From NCBI RefSeq assembly GCF_900187945.1, contig NZ_FYEH01000017.1, forward strand, positions 22,695 through 86,694: a stretch of 64,000 bases of DNA, in the 5' to 3' direction. The stretch comes from Arboricoccus pini (GTDB taxonomy: Bacteria; Pseudomonadota; Alphaproteobacteria; Geminicoccales; Geminicoccaceae). The first letter of the stretch is position 1; each line of letters opens with the position of its first letter. Below, one piece after another: positions 52,854-61,345 of this stretch. The notes under the pieces are model-generated. The model did not search any database. It was not told where the DNA came from and was given only the letters and a program-made list of their open reading frames with translations. Both the position numbers and the translations under genes were made by a program.

Positions 52854-53714
52854 TCAACGCACGGGGTCGACGAGGCTCATCTCGGCCACGTGACGCTGCA
52901 GGAAATAGGCGACCAGTCCTGGCGGCAGGATGGTCAGGACGATGCATGCTGCAAGGTTCGACGGCTGCGGGTTCTGAAAGAGAAAGCCCGAGATTGCCGT
53001 CGGCAAGGTGTTTGCCGTTGTGCCGTTCACCAGGATCAGCGCGAAGGTGAATTCGTTCCAGGCGAACAGGAAGGCGATCACTGCCGCCACAGCGACGCCA
53101 CTCTTGGCCATGGGAACGATCAGGAAGAAGAGCGTTCCAAAGCGGCTATAGCCATCGATCCGCGCCAGCCGCTCGACGGGCGGGAGGTTGCGAAAATAGC
53201 CGATCAGCATCCAGGCGACGAAAGGCACCGTCAACGTCAGATCGACCAGGACAAGGCCTGTGAGCGTACCCGCCAGCTTGAGCTGGACGAACATCGCATA
53301 AAAAGGGATGAGCGTGGAGACTGGCGGCAAGGCCACGGCCAGGAGCACGGCATTCAAAAGGAGGTTCTTGAAGCGGAACTCCAGCCTCGCGAACACATAG
53401 GCCAGCGGGACGACGATCACGAGCGTGATCACGGTCACAATGACAGCCACGATGACGCTGTTGACGAGGCCGCGCAGCACCTGGTTGGCCTGCCCCGAAG
53501 CGCGCACCATCGTCCCGTCAGCCAAGGTATGGTCAAAGCCCAGCACATTGAAGAACGAGGCGATATTGAAGCGGGTTGGGAAGATGGGCGGCGGGAACTG
53601 GGTGATCTCGGCTGGCGTGAGGAATGCCATGCGCACCATCCAGTAAATGGGCAGGATCGACCAGATCAGCAACAGCAGCGTGGCCAGAGTGAGCCAGGGT
53701 CCGGACTTCCTCAA
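52854..53714 (-). CDS. Carbohydrate ABC transporter permease (MalG-like), second set
   Basis: A 286-residue permease with six helices and EAA-type loop PPVERLARIDGYSRFGTLFF (~181-200). The terminal FLQRHVAEMSLVDPVR is typical of the MalG branch. It overlaps the first permease gene by four bases. Confidence 0.9.
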   Translation of the reverse strand: MRKSGPWLTLATLLLLIWSILPIYWMVRMAFLTPAEITQFPPPIFPTRFNIASFFNVLGFDHTLADGTMVRASGQANQVLRGLVNSVIVAVIVTVITLVIVVPLAYVFARLEFRFKNLLLNAVLLAVALPPVSTLIPFYAMFVQLKLAGTLTGLVLVDLTLTVPFVAWMLIGYFRNLPPVERLARIDGYSRFGTLFFLIVPMAKSGVAVAAVIAFLFAWNEFTFALILVNGTTANTLPTAISGFLFQNPQPSNLAACIVLTILPPGLVAYFLQRHVAEMSLVDPVR

Positions 53715-54655
53715 AGCGGCTTCTCCTTGCGACCCCAGAGGAGGAAGAGAAGCAGGGTCGAGCCGATGATCAGGAAGAGCAGATAGAAGGACATGGCCGA
53801 GCCCAGGCCCAGGTTCAACTCCTTGAAGCTCCGCTTATAGACCTGATAGGTCAGCGTCGCCGAAGCCGTGCCGGGGCCACCGCCCGATAAGACGAAGATG
53901 AAGTCGAAAAGCTTCATCGAGAGGACTGTAGTGATCGAGGTGAAGACAAAGAGCGAGAATCGGATCGGCGGCAGGGTAACGTAGCGAAACGTCTCGAAGG
54001 CCGAGAGTCGATCGATTGCCGCCAGATCGTAGAGCCGGGTCGGGATCGTCTTCAGATTGGCCAGGATGAACATGGCGACAAGCGGCGCCATGGTCCAGGC
54101 ATTGCCGATCGCCAGCACCTCGATGATCGAGGAGCCCGAGAGAAAATCAGTCGTGGCGTCGATGCCAAGGAGCCCCAGGATCGCCGTGCCAAGGCCGGTC
54201 TGGCTGCGTGCCAGATAGGCGAACATCAGCCCCGCCCCATAGAGCGAGACGCACCAGGGCAGGAAGATCAGGGTGCGGATGAGACCGCCAAGCATCAGTC
54301 GCCGATTGAGTAAAAGGGCGATCAGAAGCCCAAGCACCATGGTGAGAAGGACGCTCTCTATGGTGAAGCGGATCGTCACCCACGTCGACCACCAGAACTG
54401 CTCGTCATGAAGGACACTGGCATAATTATCGAGCCCGGCGAACGTCGCCCGATAGCCTCCGAAGAAAACGATCTTATGGAGGCTCATCCAGATCGAATAG
54501 ATCAGGGGATAGCCCACAACTGCGATCAGGAAGGCGATGACCGGCAGGCCGATCAAGAGGGCGAAATGGCCGTCGCTAAGCTCGCGCGTCCGGCGCGTCC
54601 TGGCCTGCCGGTCAAGAGGCGCTGCCGGGCGGACGAGGCCGGGCTCAGATGCCAT
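53711..54655 (-). CDS. Carbohydrate ABC transporter permease (MalF-like), second set
   Basis: A 314-residue permease with about six helices. The EAA loop is IPTRLYDLAAIDRLSAFETF (~206-225). The ATG at 54655 overlaps the binding-protein stop by 11 bases, so translation is coupled. A basic N-terminal segment (DRQARTRRTREL) is cytoplasmic. Confidence 0.9.
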   Translation of the reverse strand: MASEPGLVRPAAPLDRQARTRRTRELSDGHFALLIGLPVIAFLIAVVGYPLIYSIWMSLHKIVFFGGYRATFAGLDNYASVLHDEQFWWSTWVTIRFTIESVLLTMVLGLLIALLLNRRLMLGGLIRTLIFLPWCVSLYGAGLMFAYLARSQTGLGTAILGLLGIDATTDFLSGSSIIEVLAIGNAWTMAPLVAMFILANLKTIPTRLYDLAAIDRLSAFETFRYVTLPPIRFSLFVFTSITTVLSMKLFDFIFVLSGGGPGTASATLTYQVYKRSFKELNLGLGSAMSFYLLFLIIGSTLLLFLLWGRKEKPL

Positions 54656-55988
54656 ATTTTTCGTTGAGCTCGGTGATCTTGTCGTTCATGGCGGTGATGG
54701 TCGCCACGATGTCGCCGTCCTGGGTCAGGAAGTTTGCCAGCGTATCTTTCAGATAGGCGTTGAACTCCTCCGACCAGACCACTTTCCAGATGCCGGCCGG
54801 GAATGGCGTGGCCTTATAGACATCCAGCACCGTCTTATAGTCGTCGGGCCGGGCTACAGCCTTCCTGACGCGCTCGGCGGTCTTCTCGTCGTCCATGACC
54901 GACTTGTAGGCGGAGAACAGCATGTTTTCCTGCACCCAGCGCTCGGCGATGGCGACCTTGCCGGTATCATCCTTGTAGCCGTACCAGGACGTGAATTTTT
55001 TCACATCTTGGGTCACGGCATCCGGCCGGTCTCGCTTGGTCATCAAATAGAGGGCGGAATCGATGATGCCCCATGGATGATCGCCGACCGGCAGGATGGT
55101 CGAGTGCCCGGCGATCTGCGAGCGGCCCACTTTATTGAAGACCTGAAGATCGTAGATCTGCTGCGGGCTGAACACATAGCGGCCCGAGGCATAGGCATCG
55201 ATATAGGCGGCCTCGGAATAGGTCATCACCTCTTCGGGCACGAGCTTCGAATTCCAGAGCTTCTTCCATGCTGCCAGCGTCTTGTAGGCAGCCCCGCTCG
55301 CCTCGGTCGTCAAGAGCGGCTTGTGCGTCCGGGGATCGGCAATCTGGTTGCCGCGATTGAGAACCTCGAAGACGAAGCCCCAGGAAATGCCGAAATATTC
55401 GCCGAACCAATGCGGCAATATTGGCGTCTCGATGCCCTTGTCATGCAGGGCATAGACCTGCTCGTAGAGCTCGTCCCAGTTCTTGGGAAAGTCCTTGTCG
55501 CTGAAGCCGGCCTTTTCATAGGCTAGAAGATTGGTGTGGATGCAGCCGCGGCAGGAGGCGAAATAGGAGAGGCCCAGAAGCTTGCCGTCATAAGACCATG
55601 CATCCAGGAATTGCGGCAGGAAATCGGCCTTGATCTCCTCGATATTGGGCAACTCCTCGGCCGGCATGACCCAGCCGCCGCCATAATAGCGGACCGCCGA
55701 GGAGGGATTGGCATAGAGCACGTCGAGCTCGCTGCCAGCCATCAGATTCTGCTCCATGATGGCTGGATAGTCGCCGGTCACCGTCGCATAGTCGACCTTG
55801 CCGGCCTGCGTGTCGTTGTAGCGCTTGACGTTGGACTGCACGACGTCGGTCGCGAACTGCCAGCCGCGAAAGTAGATCGGCTGGCCGCTCGATGCCTTGA
55901 AATCCTCAGCGGCGGCGGCGGACCGGAACGGCAGGGCCGTTGCCAGCGCCAGTGCGCTCGTCATCAACCCGAACTCACGCCGCTTCAT
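54645..55988 (-). CDS. ABC extracellular solute-binding protein, second CUT1 set
   Basis: A 447-residue periplasmic binding protein with N-terminal signal MKRREFGLMTSALALATALP and processing near SAAAA-ED. The mature domain includes DVVQSNVKRYNDTQAGKVDY, AGSELDVLYANPSS and ILPHWFGEYFGISWGFVFEV. It resembles family 1 solute-binding proteins for sugars and related organic solutes. It is the first gene of a six-gene operon (binding protein, two permeases, ATPase, GMC oxidoreductase, M20 peptidase). The ligand may be an alcohol-containing N-acyl compound, inferred from the enzymes. Confidence 0.9.
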   Translation of the reverse strand: MKRREFGLMTSALALATALPFRSAAAAEDFKASSGQPIYFRGWQFATDVVQSNVKRYNDTQAGKVDYATVTGDYPAIMEQNLMAGSELDVLYANPSSAVRYYGGGWVMPAEELPNIEEIKADFLPQFLDAWSYDGKLLGLSYFASCRGCIHTNLLAYEKAGFSDKDFPKNWDELYEQVYALHDKGIETPILPHWFGEYFGISWGFVFEVLNRGNQIADPRTHKPLLTTEASGAAYKTLAAWKKLWNSKLVPEEVMTYSEAAYIDAYASGRYVFSPQQIYDLQVFNKVGRSQIAGHSTILPVGDHPWGIIDSALYLMTKRDRPDAVTQDVKKFTSWYGYKDDTGKVAIAERWVQENMLFSAYKSVMDDEKTAERVRKAVARPDDYKTVLDVYKATPFPAGIWKVVWSEEFNAYLKDTLANFLTQDGDIVATITAMNDKITELNEKYGI

Positions 55989-56288
55989 CGACTGTCCCCC
56001 GAAAGTTTGATCGCATCGCCTGATTGAGGATGCGGCATCCGTCAGGAGGGATGCCGGGTCGCGCGTCGGCGAGGCCGATACGCCACGATGTCGCCAGCGC
56101 GGGGCTGGGTCGGCTGCCCGCCAACAAGATCAGCCTAACGTGCCGCTCTCGGTCGTCAAACATTTTCGCACAAAATCAGCCATCTTACGGCAATTTATCG
56201 ATCGCCAATCAGACGAGCCTAAGTATCGGGCAATATGGCTTCGTAATGAGCGTGGACTTGCTTGCGCTTTAAGCGGAATTGGCAAGAA
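55989..56288. promoter_or_regulatory. Upstream region of the ABC/GMC/M20 operon
   Basis: This 300-base gene-free gap separates the binding-protein gene from the PLP-enzyme stop. Its right half is AT-rich. It contains the palindrome ATTTTCGCACAAAAT at 56162-56176 and should hold the operon promoter. Confidence 0.45.
56162..56176. promoter_or_regulatory. Palindrome ATTTTCGCACAAAAT, possible DeoR-type operator
   Basis: Read on the minus strand it is ATTTT-GTGCG-AAAAT, a 5-bp inverted repeat round GTGCG. GATTTTGTGCG is shared exactly with the sequence after the amidohydrolase gene at 45513-45523. A TTTTGCGCGAAA variant lies upstream of the DeoR-type gene at 58404. Confidence 0.5.
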
Positions 56289-57227
56289 TTAAGTGACCGC
56301 ATCGTTGCCGGCGCCGCAGATCAGCACGCAGACACGTTCGCTGGCCCGCAGCTTCACCTTGCCGGTACGCAAGGCAGCCGCGGCGGCGGCACCGCTGAGA
56401 TCGGCGGCGATGCCGAGTTCGAGCCAGAGCCAGTTGGCCGCCGCGGCCATCTCTTCGTCCTCGAGCAGGACGATCTCGTCCACGTGGCGCTGGACGATCT
56501 CGAAGATGCGCGGGTCGGTCCGACCACAGGCCATGGTCGGCACCCTCGTCGTGATGGCCGGCAGTCTGACCACCTCGCCTGCCCGACGGCTGGCCTCAAG
56601 GGTCGGCGAGCCCACAGGCTCGATGCCGATAATGCGCGCATTCGGGCGAATGGCCTTGATCGCGGTGGCCATGCCGGCGATCAGGCCACCGCCACCGATC
56701 GCGATCAGGAAGGTGTCGATGTCAGACTTCTCTGACAAGACTTCGAGCGCCACCGTTCCCTGCCCAGCGACGATCGCCGGCTCGGCGAAGGGGTGGAAAT
56801 GCATGGCCCCCTTTTCAGCAGCAAAACGCAGCGAGGCCTCGTTCGCCTCGTCCCAGACCATGCCGACCGTTTGCACCTGGGCGCCCCAAGCCTCGAGTTT
56901 GGCGCGCTTGAGGGGCGAGACACCCTCAGGCAGGAAGATCGTGGCCGGCACCTTGGCCAAGTGGGCGGCGCGCGCCACCGCTACGCCGTGATTACCGCCT
57001 GAGGCTGTGACGATACCCCGATTCAGCGACTCGGCGGGCGTGGTCAGGAGCCGGTTGGTGGCGCCGCGCGCCTTGAACGAGCCGGTGACCTGCAGATTCT
57101 CGAGCTTCAGCCACAATTCCGCATCGGAGGGCACCTCGAGCAACTGGTCGGCCCGCATCATCGGTGTGCGACGCACCTTGCCCTTCAGCCTGAGAGCGGC
57201 AGCCTCGATGTCGGCAAGCTCGATCAC
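56289..57227 (-). CDS. PLP-dependent threonine/serine dehydratase-type enzyme
   Basis: A 312-residue fold-type II PLP enzyme. The Schiff-base Lys is in TGSFKARGATNR (~52), the phosphate loop is IAIGGGGLIAGMA, and ASGGNHGVAVA (~76-86) binds the substrate carboxylate. Length and motifs match catabolic threonine dehydratase, serine racemase or hydroxyaspartate dehydratase. GTG start, overlapping the stop of the decayed RidA gene by four bases (GTGA). These enzymes release reactive enamines that RidA normally removes; here the adjoining RidA copy is broken. Confidence 0.88.
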   Translation of the reverse strand: MIELADIEAAALRLKGKVRRTPMMRADQLLEVPSDAELWLKLENLQVTGSFKARGATNRLLTTPAESLNRGIVTASGGNHGVAVARAAHLAKVPATIFLPEGVSPLKRAKLEAWGAQVQTVGMVWDEANEASLRFAAEKGAMHFHPFAEPAIVAGQGTVALEVLSEKSDIDTFLIAIGGGGLIAGMATAIKAIRPNARIIGIEPVGSPTLEASRRAGEVVRLPAITTRVPTMACGRTDPRIFEIVQRHVDEIVLLEDEEMAAAANWLWLELGIAADLSGAAAAAALRTGKVKLRASERVCVLICGAGNDAVT

Positions 57228-57598
57228 TGCCGGTCCTCCTTCTTATAAGCGACACAGTCGGTCTCGACCTTGCAATCGATCGCGAGGCTCGAGACGATGC
57301 AGGAACGGGCCGGCGGATGACCGCCGAAATGCTGCACGAAGACTCGCTTGAAGGCAGCGAAATCGCGAGGATCGTCCAGTCAGGCGCCGCAGCGCCCCGC
57401 GTGCTCCGGTCCGTAGCCCGCTTCCTCCAGGATGGCCAGAAGATTGGCGATCGCCATTCCGGCCTGCGGAACGATGGCACGGCCGACGACTTAGCCGCCC
57501 TCCAGGCGGTCTGGCCCGAACCATGCGGCCAGCCATCGGCCTTGACGGCGCCAGCGAAAGGCAGGATCGCCGGCAACACCGATACGCACGATTGTCAT
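57224..57598 (-). pseudogene. RidA/YjgF family gene, disrupted by stops and frameshifts
   Basis: From an ATG at 57598 the minus strand begins MTIVRIG, but the frame soon departs from the family and stops at a TAA (~57491). A neighbouring frame supplies LPFAGAVKADGWPHGSGQTAW. Back in the first frame come IVPQAGMAIANLLAILEEAG, an internal TGA where family members have Trp, then LDDPRDFAAFKRVFVQHFGG and HPPARSCIVSSLAIDC. At least two frameshifts and one nonsense codon are needed to restore the protein, so it is a pseudogene or the sequence has errors. RidA hydrolyses enamine/imine intermediates; its overlap with the dehydratase gene shows they once formed an operon. Confidence 0.8.
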
Positions 57599-57632
57599 GC
57601 CACCCTCTCCTTTAGTCAGCGGCAGCGTCGCC

Positions 57633-58373
57633 TCAATCCATCGTCACACCGCCGCTGGCATTGACCGCCTCGCGCGTGAGAAAGCGCGCCAGATCACCGG
57701 CCTGGAAGAGCACGATATCAGGCACATCCGTCGCTTTCTCGTGGCGGCAAAGTAACGTGAGGTCGATATATTCCCGGTGCGCCGCCTCGGGCCTATGCCG
57801 CGCATGCATGCCCTCGCAGGCCAATTCCCGCGCATGCGTGCCGGTCTTCACGAAGCCCGGCCTGACGCAGTTGACGCGAGCGCTCTCGGGGAAGATCTCG
57901 CGCGGCATTACCTTGGTGAATCCCACGACGGCGAACTTGCTGGCGGCATAATAGGCGAGCAGCGGGCGCCGATCTTGTCGGCGAGCGAGGCCGTGTTGAC
58001 GATAACGCCCGGCTGTCCGTCCGCCAGCCAGTGGCGGTTGGCCGCCTGATTGGCAAGGAAGGCGGCCTTGGCGTTCGCTGCTATGTTCGCGTGCCACTCT
58101 GCGAGGATCAGGGTCTCGCCCCTGTTCATGGTCGAAAGGCTGGCATTGGCGCAAACGATGGCGAGGCCACATGGACCCAGGGCCGCTTCAGTCATGATAG
58201 CCCGCGTGACCAGAGCATCGGTCACTTCCAGCGCCAGCCCACAATGCCGGGCACCAGCTTCCCTCGCCATCGCCTGCGCCGCCAGAGGCCAAAATCAGTG
58301 ACCACCACCCTGGAGCCGCTGGACGAAAGCACCTTGACGATGGGGCCCCCGGTGCCAGCGAGTTTCAAAGATG
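57633..58373 (-). pseudogene. Degraded short-chain dehydrogenase gene
   Basis: The SDR is split over frames. An N-terminal piece reads GSRVVVTDFGL with no intact glycine-rich NAD motif. The middle reads ARHCGLALEVTDALVTRAI, CANASLSTMNRGE and VIVNTASLADKIGA. The C-terminal piece, from another frame, gives YYAASKFAVVGFTKVMPREI and NCVRPGFVKTGT up to the stop near 57633. At least two frame changes (near 57960 and 58275) are needed. It is a remnant with the usual active-site YxxxK still readable. It lies on the same strand as the RidA remnant and may have been part of the same operon. Confidence 0.75.
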
Positions 58374-58398
58374 AGCGACGCTGACAAGCCGTCCGGCG

Positions 58399-58417
58399 TC
58401 CGTTTTTGCGCGAAATG
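58399..58417. promoter_or_regulatory. Motif TCCGTTTTTGCGCGAAATG upstream of deoR-type gene
   Basis: TTTTGCGCGAAA here resembles TTTTGTGCGAAA at 56162-56176, and TCCGTTTTTGCGC is shared with 37219-37231 upstream of the RbsB-type gene. It lies ~65 bases before the regulator start, suggesting autoregulation plus control of distant operons. Confidence 0.5.
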
Positions 58418-58477
58418 ATGAATGTTGGCAGGAGCGCTTGGCAATGATCTAACGGTCATTCAACCAAGGAGGCGGGC

Positions 58478-59356
58478 GTGGCAACAGTCCCGAAGTCCAA
58501 ACGGGCCGTATCATCGGCGGCGACGTGCGCTGCTGGCTTGCGGGAGGAGCGGATGCCGCCTCGGGCACGCCATCGCCGACTGCGCGACTTGATCGAGCAG
58601 CAGGGCTTCGTTGCAGTCAAGGACGTCGCGGCCAAGTTCGCCGTCTCGGAGATGACCATCCGGCGCGACCTCGACCTCTTGAGCCGGGCCGGGATCGTCA
58701 TGCGCACGCACGGCGGAGCCGTCGGCCAGGATCAGCACGGCTCAGAACTCTTTTTCTCGACCGAACCCGCCTTCGAGCGGCGACGCTTGGTCAATGCAGC
58801 GGAGAAAGGGCGCATTGCCCGGCTCGCCGCCAGTCTCCTGCCGCCCGAGCAAACGATCGCGCTCGATGTCGGCACCTCGAACTTGGCGCTGGCCATGGAA
58901 CTGGCTGGCCGCAAGGACCTGCGCATCTTCACCAACAGCCTGGCGGCGGCCGTGGCCCTCCTCGCCGGTCGCGGCAGCATCTATCTCCTGGGCGGCCAGT
59001 TGCGGGGGCCGGAATTCGCCATCATCGGGTCGACCACGTGCAGCCAGATCCAGAACTATTATTTCGATCGCTGCTTCATCGGCATCTCGGGCGTCACCGA
59101 AGATGGATTTCACGACTATATCATCGAGGACAGCGACGTGAAGCGGGCGCTCATTGCCCGCTCGGCCGCTGTCACCATCCTCTGCGATTCCAGCAAGTTC
59201 AACCGCCGTTCCTTGGCTCGCATTAGCAGCTTAGACAAATGCACGACGCTCATCACCGACCAGGCGCCAACGCCCGGCATGCACCAGGCGCTGACCGCGG
59301 CCGGCGTCGAGATTCTGGTAGCTGAGGAATATTCGAACATAAACGGACAAAAATGA
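58478..59356 (+). CDS. DeoR/GlpR family transcriptional regulator
   Basis: A 292-residue DeoR-type regulator starting at GTG five bases after AAGGAGG. The helix-turn-helix FVAVKDVAAKFAVSEMTIRR, then DLDLLSRAGIVMRTHGGA (~44-85), is the classical DeoR signature. The DeoRC sensor domain follows: IALDVGTSNLALAMEL, IFTNSLAAAVALL, FIGISGVTEDGFHDY, CDSSKFNRRSL. DeoR-type repressors respond to sugar phosphates. It precedes the BtpA/HAD/dimethylformamidase genes and diverges from the decayed SDR. Confidence 0.92.
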   Translation: MATVPKSKRAVSSAATCAAGLREERMPPRARHRRLRDLIEQQGFVAVKDVAAKFAVSEMTIRRDLDLLSRAGIVMRTHGGAVGQDQHGSELFFSTEPAFERRRLVNAAEKGRIARLAASLLPPEQTIALDVGTSNLALAMELAGRKDLRIFTNSLAAAVALLAGRGSIYLLGGQLRGPEFAIIGSTTCSQIQNYYFDRCFIGISGVTEDGFHDYIIEDSDVKRALIARSAAVTILCDSSKFNRRSLARISSLDKCTTLITDQAPTPGMHQALTAAGVEILVAEEYSNINGQK

Positions 59357-59460
59357 TTTGATACGTCTTTCCGTTCCGCCGCATGCTCATGACGTTGACG
59401 ATCGGAACGCATTTGAGCCGCCGGTCCGTTCGGGCAAGGCCGGCCGAAAAGGTTCTCGCA

Positions 59461-60251
59461 TGATCTTCGATCTCTTCGGTGCGAAGAAGAAGGCCGTCAT
59501 CGCTATGGCCCGAACCGGGCCTTGCCCGGCACGCTGCTCTATGATGCCGGTGGCGGCATCCCCAAGTTGATCGCCGACGTGGAGCTCGACATCCAGCACC
59601 TGCAGCAAGGTGGCAGGAAGGCCATCATGTTCAGCAACGAGAATGACAGGCCCTACGAACTTAAGGACCCGATCGAGGGCATCGCCGCCATGACCGCAGT
59701 CATCGAGTCGAGCAAACCAAAGTTGAAGGTGCCTTTCAGCGTCAATTACCTCTGGGATCTGACCGCCAGCATTGCGGCCGCGACCGGGGCCAGCTTAATG
59801 CACGAGATCTTTTTCGGCGTGTTTGCCTCCGACATGGGTGTTTGGGCGTCCGATTGCGCATCGGCTGCCGGCCTGTGGCGCACTATCGGCGCCTTACACA
59901 TCAAGCTATTCCTCAACATTGACGCCGAGTTCGGCCATTCGCTCGGCCAGCGGCCGATCGAGCTGCGTACCAAACGTACCGTCTTCTCGTCCATGGCCGA
60001 CCTGGTTCTGGCGAGCGGGCCGATCGCCGGCCAGCCGGCGGATCACCTTGCCCTCCAATAAGCTCTGCCACACCTTGGATATGCCCATCTTCGCCAATAC
60101 GGGCGTCTATATCGACGATGTAGCCGATGTTATGGCCATTGCCGATGGCTGCGTCATCGGCACACATTTCAAGCAGGACGGCGACACGTGGCAGCCGGCC
60201 GACGGCCAGCGCGGGAAGCGATTTATGGATAAAGTGGAAACCCTCCGATGA
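59461..60251 (+). pseudogene. BtpA/SgcQ family gene, two frameshifts
   Basis: Starts at an ATG after AAAAGGTTCTCGC with MIFDLFGAKKKAVIAMARTG. The family match then moves to another frame at ~59520 (LPGTLLYDAGGGIPKL, IMFSNENDRPYELKDPIEGI, ATGASLMHEIFFGVFASDMG, TVFSSMADLVLASGPIAGQP). It changes again near 60040-60060 to PIFANTGVYIDDVADVMAIA, then DGCVIGTHFKQDGDTWQ, ending at the TGA that overlaps the HAD gene start. BtpA/SgcQ proteins are TIM-barrel proteins of unclear function, often in sugar-utilisation operons. Either the gene is inactive or the two positions are sequence errors. Confidence 0.78.
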
Positions 60252-60898
60252 GTGGCGGCTCGATCGGCGTCGCCTGGGACATTGACGGCACGCTCGTCGA
60301 CAGCGAGCCGCTGCACGAGCGGGCACTTCGCGCCGTCTGTGCCCGGCATGGCGCCGATTTGTCTGACTTCGATCCCGATCGGTTCACCGGCCTCCACAAC
60401 AAGAAGGTTTGGGCGATCCTGGCCGACCGGCTGGCGGGACGCATCACGCGGACGGCTTGGCTTGGCGAGATTGAAGACTATTATGAGGAACACAAGGACG
60501 AGATCGCGCCGACGCCGAACGCCGTGTCGACCATCCAAGCCCTCGCGAAACGAGGCGTGCTGCAGGCCTGCGTTTCCAATGCCTCTCGCCGCACGGTCGA
60601 CACCAATCTGGCGGCACTGGGCATCGACACGGAGATCGCCTTCTCGCTCAGCCTGGACGACGTCATCCGGGGCAAGCCGGACCCTGCCCCCTATCACCAG
60701 GCATGCCTTGGCCTTGGTCTTGCATGTTCGAATGTGTTCGCTGTTGAAGACAGCGAGACCGGTATCGCATCTGCCCGCGCCGCGGGGCTGACTGTCCTTG
60801 GATTCAACGGAACAGGCGGTCGTGTTGGACTAGCGGACCACATCATCGACGACCTCGCCCTAGTCGTCGACCTGATCGGACGCACAAGAGACGCCTGA
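60248..60898 (+). CDS. HAD family hydrolase, beta-phosphoglucomutase-like
   Basis: A 216-residue HAD-superfamily phosphatase or phosphomutase. The nucleophile motif is WDIDGTLVDSEPLHE (Asp11, Asp13), motif II Ser in CVSNASRRTVD, motif III Lys in RGKPDPAPYHQA, and motif IV acidic pair in VEDSETGIASA. The cap domain is the helical type of beta-phosphoglucomutase and sugar-phosphate phosphatases. Its ATG overlaps the BtpA-type stop by four bases. It follows the DeoR-type regulator and precedes the dimethylformamidase-like genes. Confidence 0.9.
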   Translation: MSGGSIGVAWDIDGTLVDSEPLHERALRAVCARHGADLSDFDPDRFTGLHNKKVWAILADRLAGRITRTAWLGEIEDYYEEHKDEIAPTPNAVSTIQALAKRGVLQACVSNASRRTVDTNLAALGIDTEIAFSLSLDDVIRGKPDPAPYHQACLGLGLACSNVFAVEDSETGIASARAAGLTVLGFNGTGGRVGLADHIIDDLALVVDLIGRTRDA

Positions 60899-60943
60899 TC
60901 CAGCCGGCTGATCGTCATGTTTCCTTCTGGAGCTTGCTGACTG

Positions 60944-61297
60944 ATGGCCTATCGCATCGATCCGAAGACGGATCGCCAGTTCGTCGAGGAATTCCGTCGC
61001 AATCCGGTCGGGCGTCACAGCCCCGGGCTGATGCGCGTCTTGAATACGCTGCGCCACGATCCGACGGGCAGCCAGATCGTCCTGTTCTGTCGCAAGCCTT
61101 TCGCTGAATGGCAGATCGCCCACATGCCGGCCGATCGCGCCGAGCCGCTCGTCTTCGAGGACAGCCCCGTCTTCACCGATCGCGACGAGGCGGAATGGGA
61201 AGTCTTTCGCCGGCGCTGGCGCGCGGCCACCGGGCAAGACATCAATCTGCCACTCAGGGGCCATGGGCTACCACTTGACGATGACGAGACGGGCTGA
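60944..61297 (+). CDS. dmfA1: N,N-dimethylformamidase small-subunit-like protein
   Basis: A 117-residue protein whose pattern VEEFRRNPVGRHSPGLMRVL, then EPLVFEDSPVFTDRDEAEWE, matches from memory the small (alpha) subunit of N,N-dimethylformamidase (known length ~132 residues). That subunit stabilises the large catalytic subunit. The gene is followed 48 bases on by the large-subunit-like gene, the same order as in characterised DMFase operons. The similarity is at family level; actual DMF hydrolysis is not shown. No clear ribosome-binding site precedes the ATG (nearest is GGAGC, 12 bases upstream). Confidence 0.7.
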   Translation: MAYRIDPKTDRQFVEEFRRNPVGRHSPGLMRVLNTLRHDPTGSQIVLFCRKPFAEWQIAHMPADRAEPLVFEDSPVFTDRDEAEWEVFRRRWRAATGQDINLPLRGHGLPLDDDETG

Positions 61298-61345
61298 GCC
61301 GGCACTACCGGCCATCACCTGCATAGCCTGTCTTAGGGATATTTC

